In this document: piece after piece, positions 53,592-62,933 of the stretch | How positions within the stretch are numbered: position 1 is the first letter of the stretch | Layout of the letters: each line of letters begins with the position of its first letter | Assembly (NCBI GenBank): GCA_900315735.1 | Contig: ONAD01000004.1 | Location: 1 to 64,000, forward strand | DNA length: 64,000 nucleotides | From: an uncultured Lachnospiraceae bacterium | GTDB taxonomy: Bacteria > Bacillota > Clostridia > Lachnospirales > Lachnospiraceae | Direction: 5' to 3' | Position numbers and translations under genes: made by a program | The notes under the pieces: model-generated | Databases searched by the model: none | Told to the model about the DNA's origin: nothing | Seen by the model: the letters and a program-made list of their open reading frames with translations, nothing else

Positions 53592-55976
53592 TTATGCCAG
53601 CGGAAAGGTAATGGTAACAGAGAATAAATCACCGTCCAGAGTTACTTCAAAGGTTCCGCCCATAATCGTGGTAAGATTCTGGGCAATGGAAAGTCCCAGT
53701 CCGCTTCCTTCCGTGGTTCTGGATTCGTCTCCTCTTGCAAAACGCTCCGTCAGCTCTGCCGCACTTCCATGCAGTGGCTGCTCGGAAATATTTTTAATAG
53801 AGAAGATTACCTTCTGCTCCGATGTCTCCATGGTCACATAGACTCTGGTATGTGCCATGGCATATTTTGCCACATTGTTATAAAGGTTCTCTACCACACG
53901 CCAGATTCGTCTGCCGTCTGCCATAATGACAACGGATTCCTTCGGCAGCTTTGTAATCGTGGTCAAATCCTTGGCTTCGAATTTCTCATTAAATTCACCT
54001 GCAGTCTGGTAAATCAGTTCCACAAAATTAATTCTTGTCATCTGAAGTGTAATATTTCCGGAGCTGATTCGCGATGCCTCTACCAGATCTTCTGTAAGCT
54101 GCCTTAACCGCTGGGATTTTTCTTCCAGTACATTCAGATAATTCTGCATCCGCTCACTTTCCGGCTTCTCCATTTTCATAAGATTTACATAATTCAAAAT
54201 AGAAGTCAGCGGTGTCTTGATATCATGGGATACATTGGTGATTAAGTCTGCCTTCATACGCTCGTTTTTGGTATTCTCTTCCACCACAAGATGCAGGCTG
54301 TCTCCAATGCTGTTTACTGCCTCTGCCAGCTTTTTGCTGTCACTGTGAAGATGCTCTAACGGAATCTTATAGGATAAATCTCCTTCCGTAATCTGTCTGA
54401 TTCCCTTCATGATTTCCTGCTTCTGTACTACATCCCGGAGATAGATTACACCGATAACAATAATCTGAAGTGCCAGAAGAATTCCACCTAACAAATGTCT
54501 TCTCGTAAAGAACTGATACGCCAAAAACAAAAATAACAACGCATTAAATACAAAGGTAACAATGACACGCACCGATGCTTTCCATGTTCCAAGTACCCGC
54601 AAAGTGCTGACATATACCCAGTTGGTAAAGCTGTATTCCCAGAATACGCCGGCTTTCATCCGCCGGATAACACTGGTATAGAAAATCTGGAACACTCCGT
54701 CATAGATAAAGGAAATCACGCCTACTACCACAAGCATTCCCGGAATATCCCACTCATAGGATGCCGCAGAAAAACTTAAAACCAATATCAGTACAGAAAA
54801 TACAATAAATATCAAAAAGAAAAATTCTGTCTTAATATGGTCAATCCAGTTTAAATGAATCTTATCATCCTTATGATTACGTCCTGCTGCAAGAGTCAGA
54901 TAAACCAGTGTTACAATCCAGCCCAAAAGACTTACCACAATGGTTACAATCGAAATCATGCCCCAGGGATGCAGCGTCATAAATTCCGATTTTGCTTTTG
55001 TAAATCCATCTTCATTTGGGAATGTGGTATCTACTGCCACCAGAAAGACTGCATTATTTCCTATGCCGGACATGGTTCCATCAATGTATTTGTAATAATA
55101 ATCTTCCATTCCCTTTACATTGCTGCGGAATTTCAAATCTTTATCATTACAGTAGAGATAGCTTCCCTTTTCTTTTCCGTAATCCAAAAGGTTATGTGCT
55201 TTGTCTCCGAATACATAAGAGGTAATATCTTCTTCCGTATCCTCTAACATATTTGTGTAGATAACCTGCTCATTTTCAATAAAGACATAAGATAAATTCG
55301 TCTCAGAATCATCAAATTCATTCAGTGCTTTCCGGTAGGCAGTTTCTTCCTGGCCGATACGGTCCAAGGTCTTTGCCAGTGCCTGATACAGCTCCTGTCC
55401 TTCCTCTTCCGTAAGCCTGCCCTCCTGTACGCCCTGGGCAATGGAAATACCGCTCTGTGGCAGATATTTCTCTTCGATTTTATCAGAATACTGTACGTAG
55501 CCTTCCTTCGACCATGCCACCAGATCACTTAAGGTATAATTTTCAAACTGCGTCTTGTCGTTCCCGCCGTCATACTCTTCTGTACTGGAGATACTGCTGT
55601 CATCGTACATCCAGTATGCAGACGCACCGTTCCGCACCAGCGTCATGGTATAGCTTTCTTCTGTGTCATTACGGATAATACCGCTTCTTGCATATTTGAT
55701 AACATTGACCGGCTTCTCAGAATCGTATTCCCCGTTGGTCTCAAAATTCTTCCGGGTCATTAAGAAATTGGTCAGTTCCGTTATCTTCTGCTCATAGACA
55801 TAGCTGTAGTAGCTGGAATCCACATAACTCTGATTCGTCAGGTTATCCATGTCTATCATATGTTTTCCGTTTAATGCCGCCACCATAAATACGGACAGCA
55901 GAAGCAGGACGGAAAACAACAGCTGCAGGAGAATAATGGTATTTTTCCATGCGTTTCCATAATGTCTGTTCTTCAT
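53592..55976 (-). CDS. Sensor histidine kinase
   Basis: 794 residues, membrane sensor. TM1 (about 12-35), a large extracellular region (about 40-335), then five or more TMs (about 340-530; MISIVTIVVSLLGWIVTLVY, LIFIVFSVLILVLSFSAAS). A HAMP-like stretch, then HisKA with the phospho-acceptor in NVSHDIKTPLTSILNY (His about 585) and a HATPase domain with NLYNNVAKYA and GSGLGLSIAQNLTTIMGG. Partner of the response regulator, 15 bases upstream. The double sensor input (extracellular plus multi-TM) resembles kinases that watch envelope or small peptides; the signal is unknown. Confidence 0.93.
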   Translation of the reverse strand: MKNRHYGNAWKNTIILLQLLFSVLLLLSVFMVAALNGKHMIDMDNLTNQSYVDSSYYSYVYEQKITELTNFLMTRKNFETNGEYDSEKPVNVIKYARSGIIRNDTEESYTMTLVRNGASAYWMYDDSSISSTEEYDGGNDKTQFENYTLSDLVAWSKEGYVQYSDKIEEKYLPQSGISIAQGVQEGRLTEEEGQELYQALAKTLDRIGQEETAYRKALNEFDDSETNLSYVFIENEQVIYTNMLEDTEEDITSYVFGDKAHNLLDYGKEKGSYLYCNDKDLKFRSNVKGMEDYYYKYIDGTMSGIGNNAVFLVAVDTTFPNEDGFTKAKSEFMTLHPWGMISIVTIVVSLLGWIVTLVYLTLAAGRNHKDDKIHLNWIDHIKTEFFFLIFIVFSVLILVLSFSAASYEWDIPGMLVVVGVISFIYDGVFQIFYTSVIRRMKAGVFWEYSFTNWVYVSTLRVLGTWKASVRVIVTFVFNALLFLFLAYQFFTRRHLLGGILLALQIIVIGVIYLRDVVQKQEIMKGIRQITEGDLSYKIPLEHLHSDSKKLAEAVNSIGDSLHLVVEENTKNERMKADLITNVSHDIKTPLTSILNYVNLMKMEKPESERMQNYLNVLEEKSQRLRQLTEDLVEASRISSGNITLQMTRINFVELIYQTAGEFNEKFEAKDLTTITKLPKESVVIMADGRRIWRVVENLYNNVAKYAMAHTRVYVTMETSEQKVIFSIKNISEQPLHGSAAELTERFARGDESRTTEGSGLGLSIAQNLTTIMGGTFEVTLDGDLFSVTITFPLA

Positions 55977-55991
55977 ATTTGCTTTCCTTTG

Positions 55992-56681
55992 TTAATTCTT
56001 CTCAACTTTATATCCAACGCCCCATACTACTTTTAAGTATCTCGGCTCCTTTGGATTAATCTCAATCTTCTCACGGATATGGCGGATATGAACGGCAACG
56101 GTGTTATCTGCACCAATTGCATCTTCATTCCAGATATTTTCATAAATTTGTTCAATAGAAAATACTTTTCCCTGATTCTTCACCAGAAGCAGAAGAATAT
56201 TATATTCAATCGGAGTCAGCTTCACTAATTCGCCATCCACGGTTACTTCCTTCAAGTCATCATTAATCATAAGACCGCCCACCTGATATACGGTCTCATT
56301 GCTTTCGCTGACATTGCCAAGCTGGGTATAACGGCGAAGCTGGGATTTCACTCTTGCCACCAGCTCCAGAGGGTTAAACGGCTTGGTCACATAATCATCT
56401 GCACCGATGTTAAGCCCTAAGATTTTATCGGAATCCTCGGATTTGGCAGATAAAATAATAATCGGAATGCTGCTTTCCTCCCGAATCTTTAAGGTTGCCC
56501 GGATACCATCCAGTTTCGGCATCATGACATCAATAATCAGAAGATGCACTTCATTTTTCTTAAGCATATCCAGTGCCTGTTCTCCATCATATGCCTTTAA
56601 GACATGATAGCCTTCCTGCTGCAGGTAAATCTCAATTGCTTCTACGATTTCTTTATCATCATCACATACCAGTATATTCAT
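55992..56681 (-). CDS. OmpR/PhoB-type response regulator (VanR-like)
   Basis: 229 residues. Receiver domain (1-115) with the acidic pocket at the N-terminus (CDDDKE), phosphorylation Asp in LLIIDVMMPKLDGI (about residue 52), Thr/Ser in IILSAKSED and Lys in DYVTKPFNPLEL. The C-terminal winged helix (about 130-227) has KLTPIEYNILLLLVKNQGKV and TVAVHIRHIREKIEINPKEP. Cotranscribed with the kinase. Targets unknown; direct-repeat sites with an 11-bp pitch lie before the lipoprotein gene at 37935-39932. Confidence 0.96.
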   Translation of the reverse strand: MNILVCDDDKEIVEAIEIYLQQEGYHVLKAYDGEQALDMLKKNEVHLLIIDVMMPKLDGIRATLKIREESSIPIIILSAKSEDSDKILGLNIGADDYVTKPFNPLELVARVKSQLRRYTQLGNVSESNETVYQVGGLMINDDLKEVTVDGELVKLTPIEYNILLLLVKNQGKVFSIEQIYENIWNEDAIGADNTVAVHIRHIREKIEINPKEPRYLKVVWGVGYKVEKN

Positions 56682-56807
56682 TTCGTCCTCCTGTCCTTAT
56701 CTTCTATCTTTGCTGATTTTCGAATACTTCATACTACGAACACATAAACTACCTCATAATTATCTATAGCGTATCAGATTTTTCTTAATAGGAAAAGCGT
56801 ACTTTTC

Positions 56808-56836
56808 TTAAAAAACATTTAAAATTGTGTTATACT
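56808..56836 (+). promoter_or_regulatory. Promoter of the 56916-57506 gene
   Basis: TTAAAA (56808-56813), 17-base spacer, TATACT (56831-56836), about 80 bases before the start codon. Confidence 0.55.
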
Positions 56837-56915
56837 ATATTAAATTCGTCTCTTTCATAGCATTTTGCTGTGAAAATATCCGTTTAATGATTGATTATTT
56901 TTGAAAGGATTATTT

Positions 56916-57506
56916 ATGAAGAAGCATTATACCTTTATTCCTCTAAAGGAAAAAGATTTATCCTCCTTCCGGAAAGCATTAATCAGCAGCCTGTGGTTCC
57001 GCCCCTGTGCCTGCCTGCTTGCCCTGATTGTCATTGGCATCATCGGTTACCGGAAGCTCGCGGTGCTCACCAGTGAGATGCATTTTCTCATTCTCTACGG
57101 AATTGCCGCCGGCTTCATTCTCTACCGCATGATAAGAGAGCTTGCCAATCTGCATCAGGTCAGCACCCTGCGCAAATCCAGCCTGCTTCCGTTTATTCAT
57201 ACTGCCAATGAAGACGATACCTTCTATTCCGAGGAATTGTCCGGCGGATTTATTATCCAGACTGAGCCGATTAATCTGATGGAAATATCCAATAGCAAAG
57301 AAATGCTTGCCGAACTTTCCGCTAACTGTGAAGCACCGAATCCGCTCTTTCCTTACTTAGAATCCTGCCTGAACAGCAGTGATGAAAAATTAGTCAACAA
57401 AGGCGTTATCTATATTGAGATTATCAGAAACCAACTGGAAAAAGGAAATGCTGATATTCTTGCTACTTATGACAAATTAAAAAATTGCAGGGAGGAACTT
57501 CTCTAA
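56916..57506 (+). CDS. Unknown two-TM membrane protein
   Basis: 196 residues, not recognised. Short basic cytoplasmic N-terminus (KKHYTFIPLKEKDLSSFRKA), two membrane helices (about 30-50, ACLLALIVIGIIGY; about 60-82, MHFLILYGIAAGFILYRMI) and a soluble C-terminal region (about 85-196) ending in charged helices. The ATG at 56916 follows AAAGGA by 6 bases. The gene is alone on the plus strand, between the two-component system and the DivIVA-like gene. Confidence 0.7.
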   Translation: MKKHYTFIPLKEKDLSSFRKALISSLWFRPCACLLALIVIGIIGYRKLAVLTSEMHFLILYGIAAGFILYRMIRELANLHQVSTLRKSSLLPFIHTANEDDTFYSEELSGGFIIQTEPINLMEISNSKEMLAELSANCEAPNPLFPYLESCLNSSDEKLVNKGVIYIEIIRNQLEKGNADILATYDKLKNCREELL

Positions 57507-57523
57507 AGTCCTTCCTGCAATTT
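57482..57523. terminator. Bidirectional terminator
   Basis: AAATTGCAGG and CCTGCAATTT form a 10-bp stem continued by GAGGA/TCCTT. It overlaps the last codons of the plus-strand gene and lies before the stop of the coiled-coil gene. Confidence 0.75.
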
Positions 57524-57536
57524 GGTTTACGTAGTT

Positions 57537-58268
57537 CTATTTCTTTTTGTTATCTTTTTCTTTTGCTTTCCACTTAAAATATTCCGCATCTAAATCTACG
57601 GTAACTTCCGGAATCTCTTTCTTTCCTTCTGCCACCTCATCCTGCGGCTCTTCATCCACTAACGGAATTCCCGCCTTCTTAAAGTATTCCGGATTGATTC
57701 GGATTTCCGGTTTGATTGCCTGATAAGGAGATTTCTTTTCTTCCTTCGGCTCGTTCTTCTCCTTTGCCCGCTCCTTTTCCAGTTCGTGGTTACGCTCTTC
57801 AATCAGCTTCAGATATTTTTCCGTATCCACCATATCCTGAAGCTGGCTCTTAAGTTCTGACTGATTCTCCCGGATAATTCCCTTCTGGGTCTTCATATCA
57901 TCCTGGGCTTTTTTCAGAATATCCTGAAGAGCATCTGTCGTATCCTGCATAATATGCTGTACCCGCTGAAGGGCATCATCCGTATATAATACGGCAGCTG
58001 CATAGACATCCTCCGCATTCCGGCTGGCTTTAAAAATCATGGCATCGCCTTTTTTCCGTGCCTCCCGTTCTGCCTTATCCCTGCTCTGCTGTGTCACTTC
58101 ATATTCATCCATCATCTCGTAAATACAGGCATTCAGATGATTGAGATGTTCAAACATTTTCTTCTTCTCAACAATAATCTTCTCTCCGGTATTGTCATAA
58201 AGTTCACTTCTGGATATTAATACATGTATATCCCGTAATACCCGCTCCAGTTTGTCCTGTGTACTCAT
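57537..58268 (-). CDS. DivIVA-like coiled-coil protein
   Basis: 243 residues, cytoplasmic. Nearly all helical (RDIHVLISRSELYDN, then KKMFEHLNHLNACIYEMMDE, DALQRVQHIMQDTTDALQDI and KLIEERNHELEKERAKEKNE), with the length and pattern of DivIVA/GpsB-like coiled coils but without the family N-terminal membrane-binding motif. The C-terminus is charged. It follows the PurM-like gene by 21 bases. A role in cell shape or division is possible but not shown. Confidence 0.7.
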   Translation of the reverse strand: MSTQDKLERVLRDIHVLISRSELYDNTGEKIIVEKKKMFEHLNHLNACIYEMMDEYEVTQQSRDKAEREARKKGDAMIFKASRNAEDVYAAAVLYTDDALQRVQHIMQDTTDALQDILKKAQDDMKTQKGIIRENQSELKSQLQDMVDTEKYLKLIEERNHELEKERAKEKNEPKEEKKSPYQAIKPEIRINPEYFKKAGIPLVDEEPQDEVAEGKKEIPEVTVDLDAEYFKWKAKEKDNKKK

Positions 58269-58289
58269 GATATTCTCCCTTCACCTTGG

Positions 58290-59228
58290 CTATATATATC
58301 GTACAATGTCAGAGCCTGTCTCTGCAAGACCTAATTCCACCGGTTCTTCTCCTGCTGCCTCTAACAGTTCCACTACCCGGTCTGTATCCTTCTCTGCTAC
58401 CAGTATCAGCATTCCGATTCCCATATTGAAAATATTTCTCATCTGCTCTTTACTGATATTTCCATCTTTATGCAGCATATCATAAAGTGGCGGAATATCT
58501 TCCTCCCGCTGCTTAATCACTGCACCTGCACTGTTATGCATCAGATTATGTACTGCCTTATCAATGCCGCCATGGGCTACCTGTACGCAGGATTTGATTT
58601 CTATATTACTGTTTAATAATGCTTCCATTGCTTCCCGGTACATACGGGTCGGTGCCAGAAGCAAATCTCCTAAAGTTGCTCCCAAAGATTCATAATAAAT
58701 TTCCATGGAAGTCTTGGTCAGATATAATTTTCTCCGGGCTGCCACATAGCCATTGTTATGAAGTCCATTGGATGGAAGACCAATAATAACATCTCCAGCT
58801 TTCACCGGTGCTATTCCTATTTTCTTCTTTTTCTCTACGACGCCGGCAATAAAGCCCACCAAATCGTACTGGTCATAAGAGAAAATATCGGAAAGCTCCT
58901 TAATCTCACTTCCGGCATAGGTTACATTTCCCTGCCGGCAGCCATTTTCCATGCCTTCTTCCATGTCCCGGATATATTCGAATTTGGGACGGGCACAGGA
59001 AATGTTATCATAGAAGAGAAGCGGCTTTGCTCCCATGGCATACATATCGTTGATGCAGACTGCCGCACAGTCATAGCCTATGGTGTCAAATCTTGACATT
59101 TCCGATGCCAGCAGCAATTTACCACTTACCGCATTGGTTCTTGATACCAAAAGCGGCTCATCATATTTCAGAAACTCTCCCAAAGGTATTTCATTTGTCA
59201 ATTCTTTTAAGTCAAATTTATCTCGCAC
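58290..59228 (-). CDS. PurM-like AIR-synthase-fold paralogue
   Basis: 312 residues, shorter than true PurM (about 340-350). It keeps the fold (DTIGYDCAAVCINDMYAMGA, GDVIIGLPSNGLHNNGYVAA, LLLAPTRMYREAMEALL, QVAHGGIDKAVHNL). The N-terminal part that normally contains the DAGVDI segment is missing, and the active-site segment SGTDGVGTKLK reads SRTNAVSGKLL. GETAEMP is also changed (GSEIKELS). It is therefore a paralogue with unknown substrate, related to the PurM/SelD/HypE/ThiL superfamily, not a purine enzyme with confidence. It precedes the coiled-coil gene in one operon. Confidence 0.75.
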   Translation of the reverse strand: MRDKFDLKELTNEIPLGEFLKYDEPLLVSRTNAVSGKLLLASEMSRFDTIGYDCAAVCINDMYAMGAKPLLFYDNISCARPKFEYIRDMEEGMENGCRQGNVTYAGSEIKELSDIFSYDQYDLVGFIAGVVEKKKKIGIAPVKAGDVIIGLPSNGLHNNGYVAARRKLYLTKTSMEIYYESLGATLGDLLLAPTRMYREAMEALLNSNIEIKSCVQVAHGGIDKAVHNLMHNSAGAVIKQREEDIPPLYDMLHKDGNISKEQMRNIFNMGIGMLILVAEKDTDRVVELLEAAGEEPVELGLAETGSDIVRYI

Positions 59229-59289
59229 TTTCTAACTTCTCCAAACTTTTTTCATCTGTTCTATAGCATACCACACTTCCACTCATGTG

Positions 59290-61239
59290 TTAACTTTTTT
59301 TCAATTTTCTTCTGCGGATGCGGCGTACAACTTTCACAATCAGTACGATGATCAGAATCAGAATAAGGAGTGCCACAAGAATAACGCCCACAATCATTGC
59401 CGCATATTTATTTGGATTTTTCAGTCTTGCGCCAAGGCTCTTATCATTGTCTACCACCTTGCGGTCATGAAGTTCATTGTAGTATTCCGGCACCTCTGCA
59501 ATACCATTTTCTCCCTCTTCAAAGGATTCCATATAGCGGGCAATGGATACCCATGCCTTTAACTCCTGGTCACCATTGTAAATGATGCAGTCTTCAAAAT
59601 CTTCTACCGTACTTCCATCCGCGTACTTTGGCACAATAGAAAGCAGTCCGTATGACATATCCGTTACTGCACTGAGCATCTGACCGCTGTAAAGGTCGGA
59701 TACTACACAGTATAATTTGTCATCCTCGATTTCTTCTCTCTTATCATCCTTCGTCAGATATACGTCGGTTACCCGGTTTAATATCAGGCGGTTCGGGTTA
59801 TAGGTCATATTCAGTCCGGAGCAGTAAAGTCTCGCCGTTGTCATATAATCGGAAATGGAAGCATCAATCTCTGCTGCCGTCTTTAATTCTTTTCCGGTCA
59901 GGTATACCTTAATCAACGGATAACCTGGCACGCCGTCTGCCCCGATTCCAAGGGAGAAGGAGTTAAAGACATCTGTTACCGTAACATCCCCCGGCACATA
60001 AGTATCACGGACAGTTCCGCTTGGCACAACCGCCACATCGATTTCTTCGCCATCATAATCCTTCGTATGAGTTGCCCCGTAAATATAGGCATCCGCCATA
60101 ATATCTCCCAGATTATGCTCCGTATGGTCTGTATACAAATCATCTACCGTTGCAAATTCATACTCATTTTCACACAATACTTCAGATGCGGTATAACCAA
60201 ACTGCTTCAAATAGGTATCATCAATATTGGCTTCAAAGGTATCTATCTTCTCCTGGGTTGCCTCATCTGCCTCAATATCCGGGCGAATCGGAATCAGGTT
60301 ATAGTCCTCTACTTCCCAGCGTCCTTCCGCATTCTGGGAAAGGTGCATAGTTCCCACATTAATGCCATACTCTCCGGCAGATACAATAGCTGTATTTCCT
60401 TCGATAATCGGCTCCTCCAATGTCGTATGGGTATGTCCGCTGATGATGACATCCAGCTCCGGCACTGCCTTGGCAAGAAGCTCATCCTCGGATTTCTTCG
60501 GGTCTTCATTGGTTCCACTGTGGGAAAGGCAGACAATCATGTCCACATCTTCTTTTTCCTTTATATCTGCCACTGTTTCCTTTACTGCCTCAATTGGGTC
60601 TTCAAACTCAAGGGCACAGGTCGGTGCGCAGGAAAGAGAATCCTTACCGAATACTCCAAGCAATGCAATTTTTACACCGCCCTTTTCGATGACTTCATAA
60701 TCCTTTACGCCATAGTTATCAAAGGCATCTTTTAAAAGCTGTCTCTCATCATTCATCTCTGACCAGTCAATGTTACAGACCAGCAGAGACGGCACCACAT
60801 CACCGCTGGATGCTGCTGTGTCAAGCATCTGTGCTAAGCCTTTGCTTCGATAATCAAATTCATGGTTTCCGAAGGTTGTTGCATCATAGCCAAGATAGCC
60901 CAACATCCGAAGCTCGGATGCCTCTTCTTCATAAACGGTCTGGAACAGCGTTCCCATGGAAAAATCTCCGCCGTCCACTACTAGCGTATCCGGATTTTCT
61001 TCCTTCTTCTCATCAATGACTGTTTTGATTCGTGCAAATCCGCCTGCTTCCACATTTTCTCCATCTACTACCGTACGGAAGCTGTTCAAATGGGAATGGG
61101 TATCATGGGTAAATACGATATCCACCGACTTCGGCTTTTCTTCTGCTGCGGATGCTGTTGTTACCTGCAGACTGCATACCCCCATGCATGCTGCCAGTAA
61201 TAATGCCTGTAGCTTTGCTCTTATTTTTTGTCCCCTCAT
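59290..61239 (-). CDS. Surface-anchored 5'-nucleotidase/2',3'-cyclic phosphodiesterase family
   Basis: 649 residues. Signal peptide (LLLAACMGVCSLQVTTASAA) at the start. The metallophosphatase domain (about 35-330) carries the metal ligands in VFTHDTHSHLN, VDGGDFSMGT, TFGNHEFDY and SGHTHTTLEEP. The C-terminal 5'-nucleotidase domain (about 355-560) contains NLGDIMADAYIYGA and VFNSFSLGIGADGV. A C-terminal membrane helix (AAMIVGVILVALLILILIIV) and a basic tail anchor it outside the cell. It would dephosphorylate extracellular nucleotides for purine uptake. Its 5' leader holds a large structured RNA candidate. Confidence 0.93.
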   Translation of the reverse strand: MRGQKIRAKLQALLLAACMGVCSLQVTTASAAEEKPKSVDIVFTHDTHSHLNSFRTVVDGENVEAGGFARIKTVIDEKKEENPDTLVVDGGDFSMGTLFQTVYEEEASELRMLGYLGYDATTFGNHEFDYRSKGLAQMLDTAASSGDVVPSLLVCNIDWSEMNDERQLLKDAFDNYGVKDYEVIEKGGVKIALLGVFGKDSLSCAPTCALEFEDPIEAVKETVADIKEKEDVDMIVCLSHSGTNEDPKKSEDELLAKAVPELDVIISGHTHTTLEEPIIEGNTAIVSAGEYGINVGTMHLSQNAEGRWEVEDYNLIPIRPDIEADEATQEKIDTFEANIDDTYLKQFGYTASEVLCENEYEFATVDDLYTDHTEHNLGDIMADAYIYGATHTKDYDGEEIDVAVVPSGTVRDTYVPGDVTVTDVFNSFSLGIGADGVPGYPLIKVYLTGKELKTAAEIDASISDYMTTARLYCSGLNMTYNPNRLILNRVTDVYLTKDDKREEIEDDKLYCVVSDLYSGQMLSAVTDMSYGLLSIVPKYADGSTVEDFEDCIIYNGDQELKAWVSIARYMESFEEGENGIAEVPEYYNELHDRKVVDNDKSLGARLKNPNKYAAMIVGVILVALLILILIIVLIVKVVRRIRRRKLKKS

Positions 61240-61356
61240 ATTGTTCTCCTTTGTATTTTATTTTTTGTTGACCGGGTTATCAGGTGGATTTCGTTAGCAG
61301 AATTCGGTTGCTTCCGTCTGTCCGGCTGCTATCGATACCCACATTCCGTCAGCAAA

Positions 61357-61523
61357 GGACTCTAAGAATTTCGTTATACAAATTATATAATACGGCAACC
61401 GGCGCAAATTCACATCCATGTTCATCTGCGCCTCGCCGGCACTTCCCTGTGCCGGCGTTGCCAGCTTCTTCCGAAATTCCAAGAGTCCCTAACTGACTGC
61501 ATAAATGGTATCTATATGCAGTC
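61357..61523 (-). ncRNA. Structured RNA candidate in 5'-nucleotidase leader
   Basis: On the minus strand (61523 to 61357): a hairpin GACTGCATA...TATGCAGTC (61523-61495), then a three-way-junction-like fold closed by a 17-bp stem GGACTCTTGGAATTTCG (61488-61472) with CGAAATTCTTAGAGTCC (61373-61357; two G-U pairs). Inside are GGCAAC/GTTGCC, the 9-bp hairpin CGCCGGCAC/GTGCCGGCG, and GGCGCA/TGCGCC. The start codon of the nucleotidase is about 115 bases downstream. No known riboswitch signature was found by eye. It may be a cis-regulatory RNA or an independent small RNA. Confidence 0.6.
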
Positions 61524-61643
61524 GAACCGCCGGAAGTATCCCGCAAAACTCTCGCCATAATAACTCTGTCCCAAAATCACTCTACCACTAAATAATTTTG
61601 TCTCGAAATATCTCTGCCTCTAATCACTCCCGCAACAAAATAA
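61524..61643. other. Gap after DUF362 gene, no gene seen
   Basis: The 403-base gap between the nucleotidase and DUF362 genes contains the structured RNA (61357-61523) and otherwise no frame with a ribosome binding site. The minus strand here holds GAG/GGCAGAG-rich short repeats (TTGCGGGAG, TAGAGGCAGAG, GGTAGAGTG, GACAGAG), of no known meaning. Confidence 0.4.
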
Positions 61644-62753
61644 TTAAATCTGAATTAGTTCGTAGTTCCGGGTTCCAAGTCCGATTTTCTCTGCATGCTC
61701 AACGCAGGATTCCCAGTTGGTATCCGGGTGCACCATATGGAAATGGTCTTTCTCATGGACATGCTGCATCTGTTCTTCCAATACGCTGCCGTGTACTACC
61801 GGCTGCTTATTGCAGGCATCCGCACAAGCCATGTCCAGTGCTACCGGGTCGAAGGATGCAAACATTCCTACGTCCGGGATGATTGGAATATCATTTTCTG
61901 CATGGCAGTCACAGTTTGGTGACACATCACATACCAGCGAAATGTGGAAACACGGGCGGTTCTGACAGACTGCTTTGGAATACTCTGCGATCCGGTAATT
62001 CAAAAGATTGGAGGCATCCCAGTTGGTTGGATTGACTGCATCCTTCGGGCATACGCCGATACATCTGCCACAGCCCACACATTTATTTTCATCAATACTT
62101 GCCTTGCCATCTGCCACATGTGGTGCATCATGGGCACAGATTCTTACACAGGCTCCGCAGCCTACGCACAGACTCTGGTCTACTGCCGGTTTGCCGGAGC
62201 AATGCATTTCCATCTTGCCGGCACGGGAACCACAGCCCATTCCGATATTTTTTAAAGCGCCGCCGAATCCTGCTCCCTCATGTCCTTTAAAATGTGTCAG
62301 GGAAATAAATACATCCGCATCCATTACGGCTCTTCCGATTTTGGCTTCCTTCACATATTCTCCGTCTACCGGAACCAGTGCTTCGTCTGTTCCTTTCAGT
62401 CCATCTGCGATAATGACATGGCATCCGGTGGAAAATGGTGTGAATCCGTTTTCGTATGCGGTATCCATGTGGTCTAACGCATTCTTTCTACTACCTACAT
62501 AAAGGGTATTGCAGTCCGTAAGAAATGCTTTTCCGCCGCATTCCTTTACCAGATCCACCACTACTTTGGCATAATTCGGACGCAAAAATGCGAGATTTCC
62601 CAACTCTCCAAAATGAATCTTGATTGCTGCATATTTGTCTTCAAAATCAATATTTTTCATTCCTGCTGTAATGCAAAGACGGCGCAGCTTCTGCAATAAA
62701 TTTTCTGAGCCGCTGGTCTTAAAACTGGTATAGTATACTTTGGACGCTTCCAT
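61644..62753 (-). CDS. DUF362 protein with two 4Fe-4S clusters
   Basis: 369 residues. The DUF362 domain (VYYTSFKTSGSENLLQKLRR, AAIKIHFGELGNLAFLRPNY, DADVFISLTHFKGHEGAGFG) surrounds a bacterial ferredoxin-like segment (about 190-245) with CVGCGACVRICAHDAP and CVGCGRCIGVCPKDAV, eight Cys for two clusters. A third Cys/His-rich stretch (CDVSPNCDCHAENDI) is typical of the family. Function is unknown; links to electron transfer and to acetyl-CoA/quinone-like chemistry have been proposed for relatives. Single gene, GGAGGAAAC-like site before the ATG. Confidence 0.92.
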   Translation of the reverse strand: MEASKVYYTSFKTSGSENLLQKLRRLCITAGMKNIDFEDKYAAIKIHFGELGNLAFLRPNYAKVVVDLVKECGGKAFLTDCNTLYVGSRKNALDHMDTAYENGFTPFSTGCHVIIADGLKGTDEALVPVDGEYVKEAKIGRAVMDADVFISLTHFKGHEGAGFGGALKNIGMGCGSRAGKMEMHCSGKPAVDQSLCVGCGACVRICAHDAPHVADGKASIDENKCVGCGRCIGVCPKDAVNPTNWDASNLLNYRIAEYSKAVCQNRPCFHISLVCDVSPNCDCHAENDIPIIPDVGMFASFDPVALDMACADACNKQPVVHGSVLEEQMQHVHEKDHFHMVHPDTNWESCVEHAEKIGLGTRNYELIQI

Positions 62754-62933
62754 ACGGTTTCCTCCTTGTTTTTACTTGTTTTTTACACACTTTTTATACT
62801 TCATATCATAATATAATCTGCCGCTTTTTTCAATAAAACGCAGGCTGTTTTGTATCTTTGTGCGTTTCGCAAGTCAGTGCTATACCCGCCAGATCTGCAT
62901 GTAAATGTGAAATCTTTTTCTCGCTACCCGCGT

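Noticed and set aside
60067-60735. Plus-strand reading frame of 222 residues
   Set aside because: Antisense to the 5'-nucleotidase; Ile/Cys/Tyr-rich composition is typical of a reverse-strand artefact.
61300-61360. Hammerhead-like GCTGACGGA plus CGAAA elements downstream of the RNA candidate
   Set aside because: The CUGANGA core is not matched (CTGACGG) and the required helices do not form.
61349-61558. Open reading frame of 69 residues in the nucleotidase leader
   Set aside because: It runs through the structured RNA stems, has no ribosome binding site and a composition (Arg/Cys/Gly) like a chance frame.
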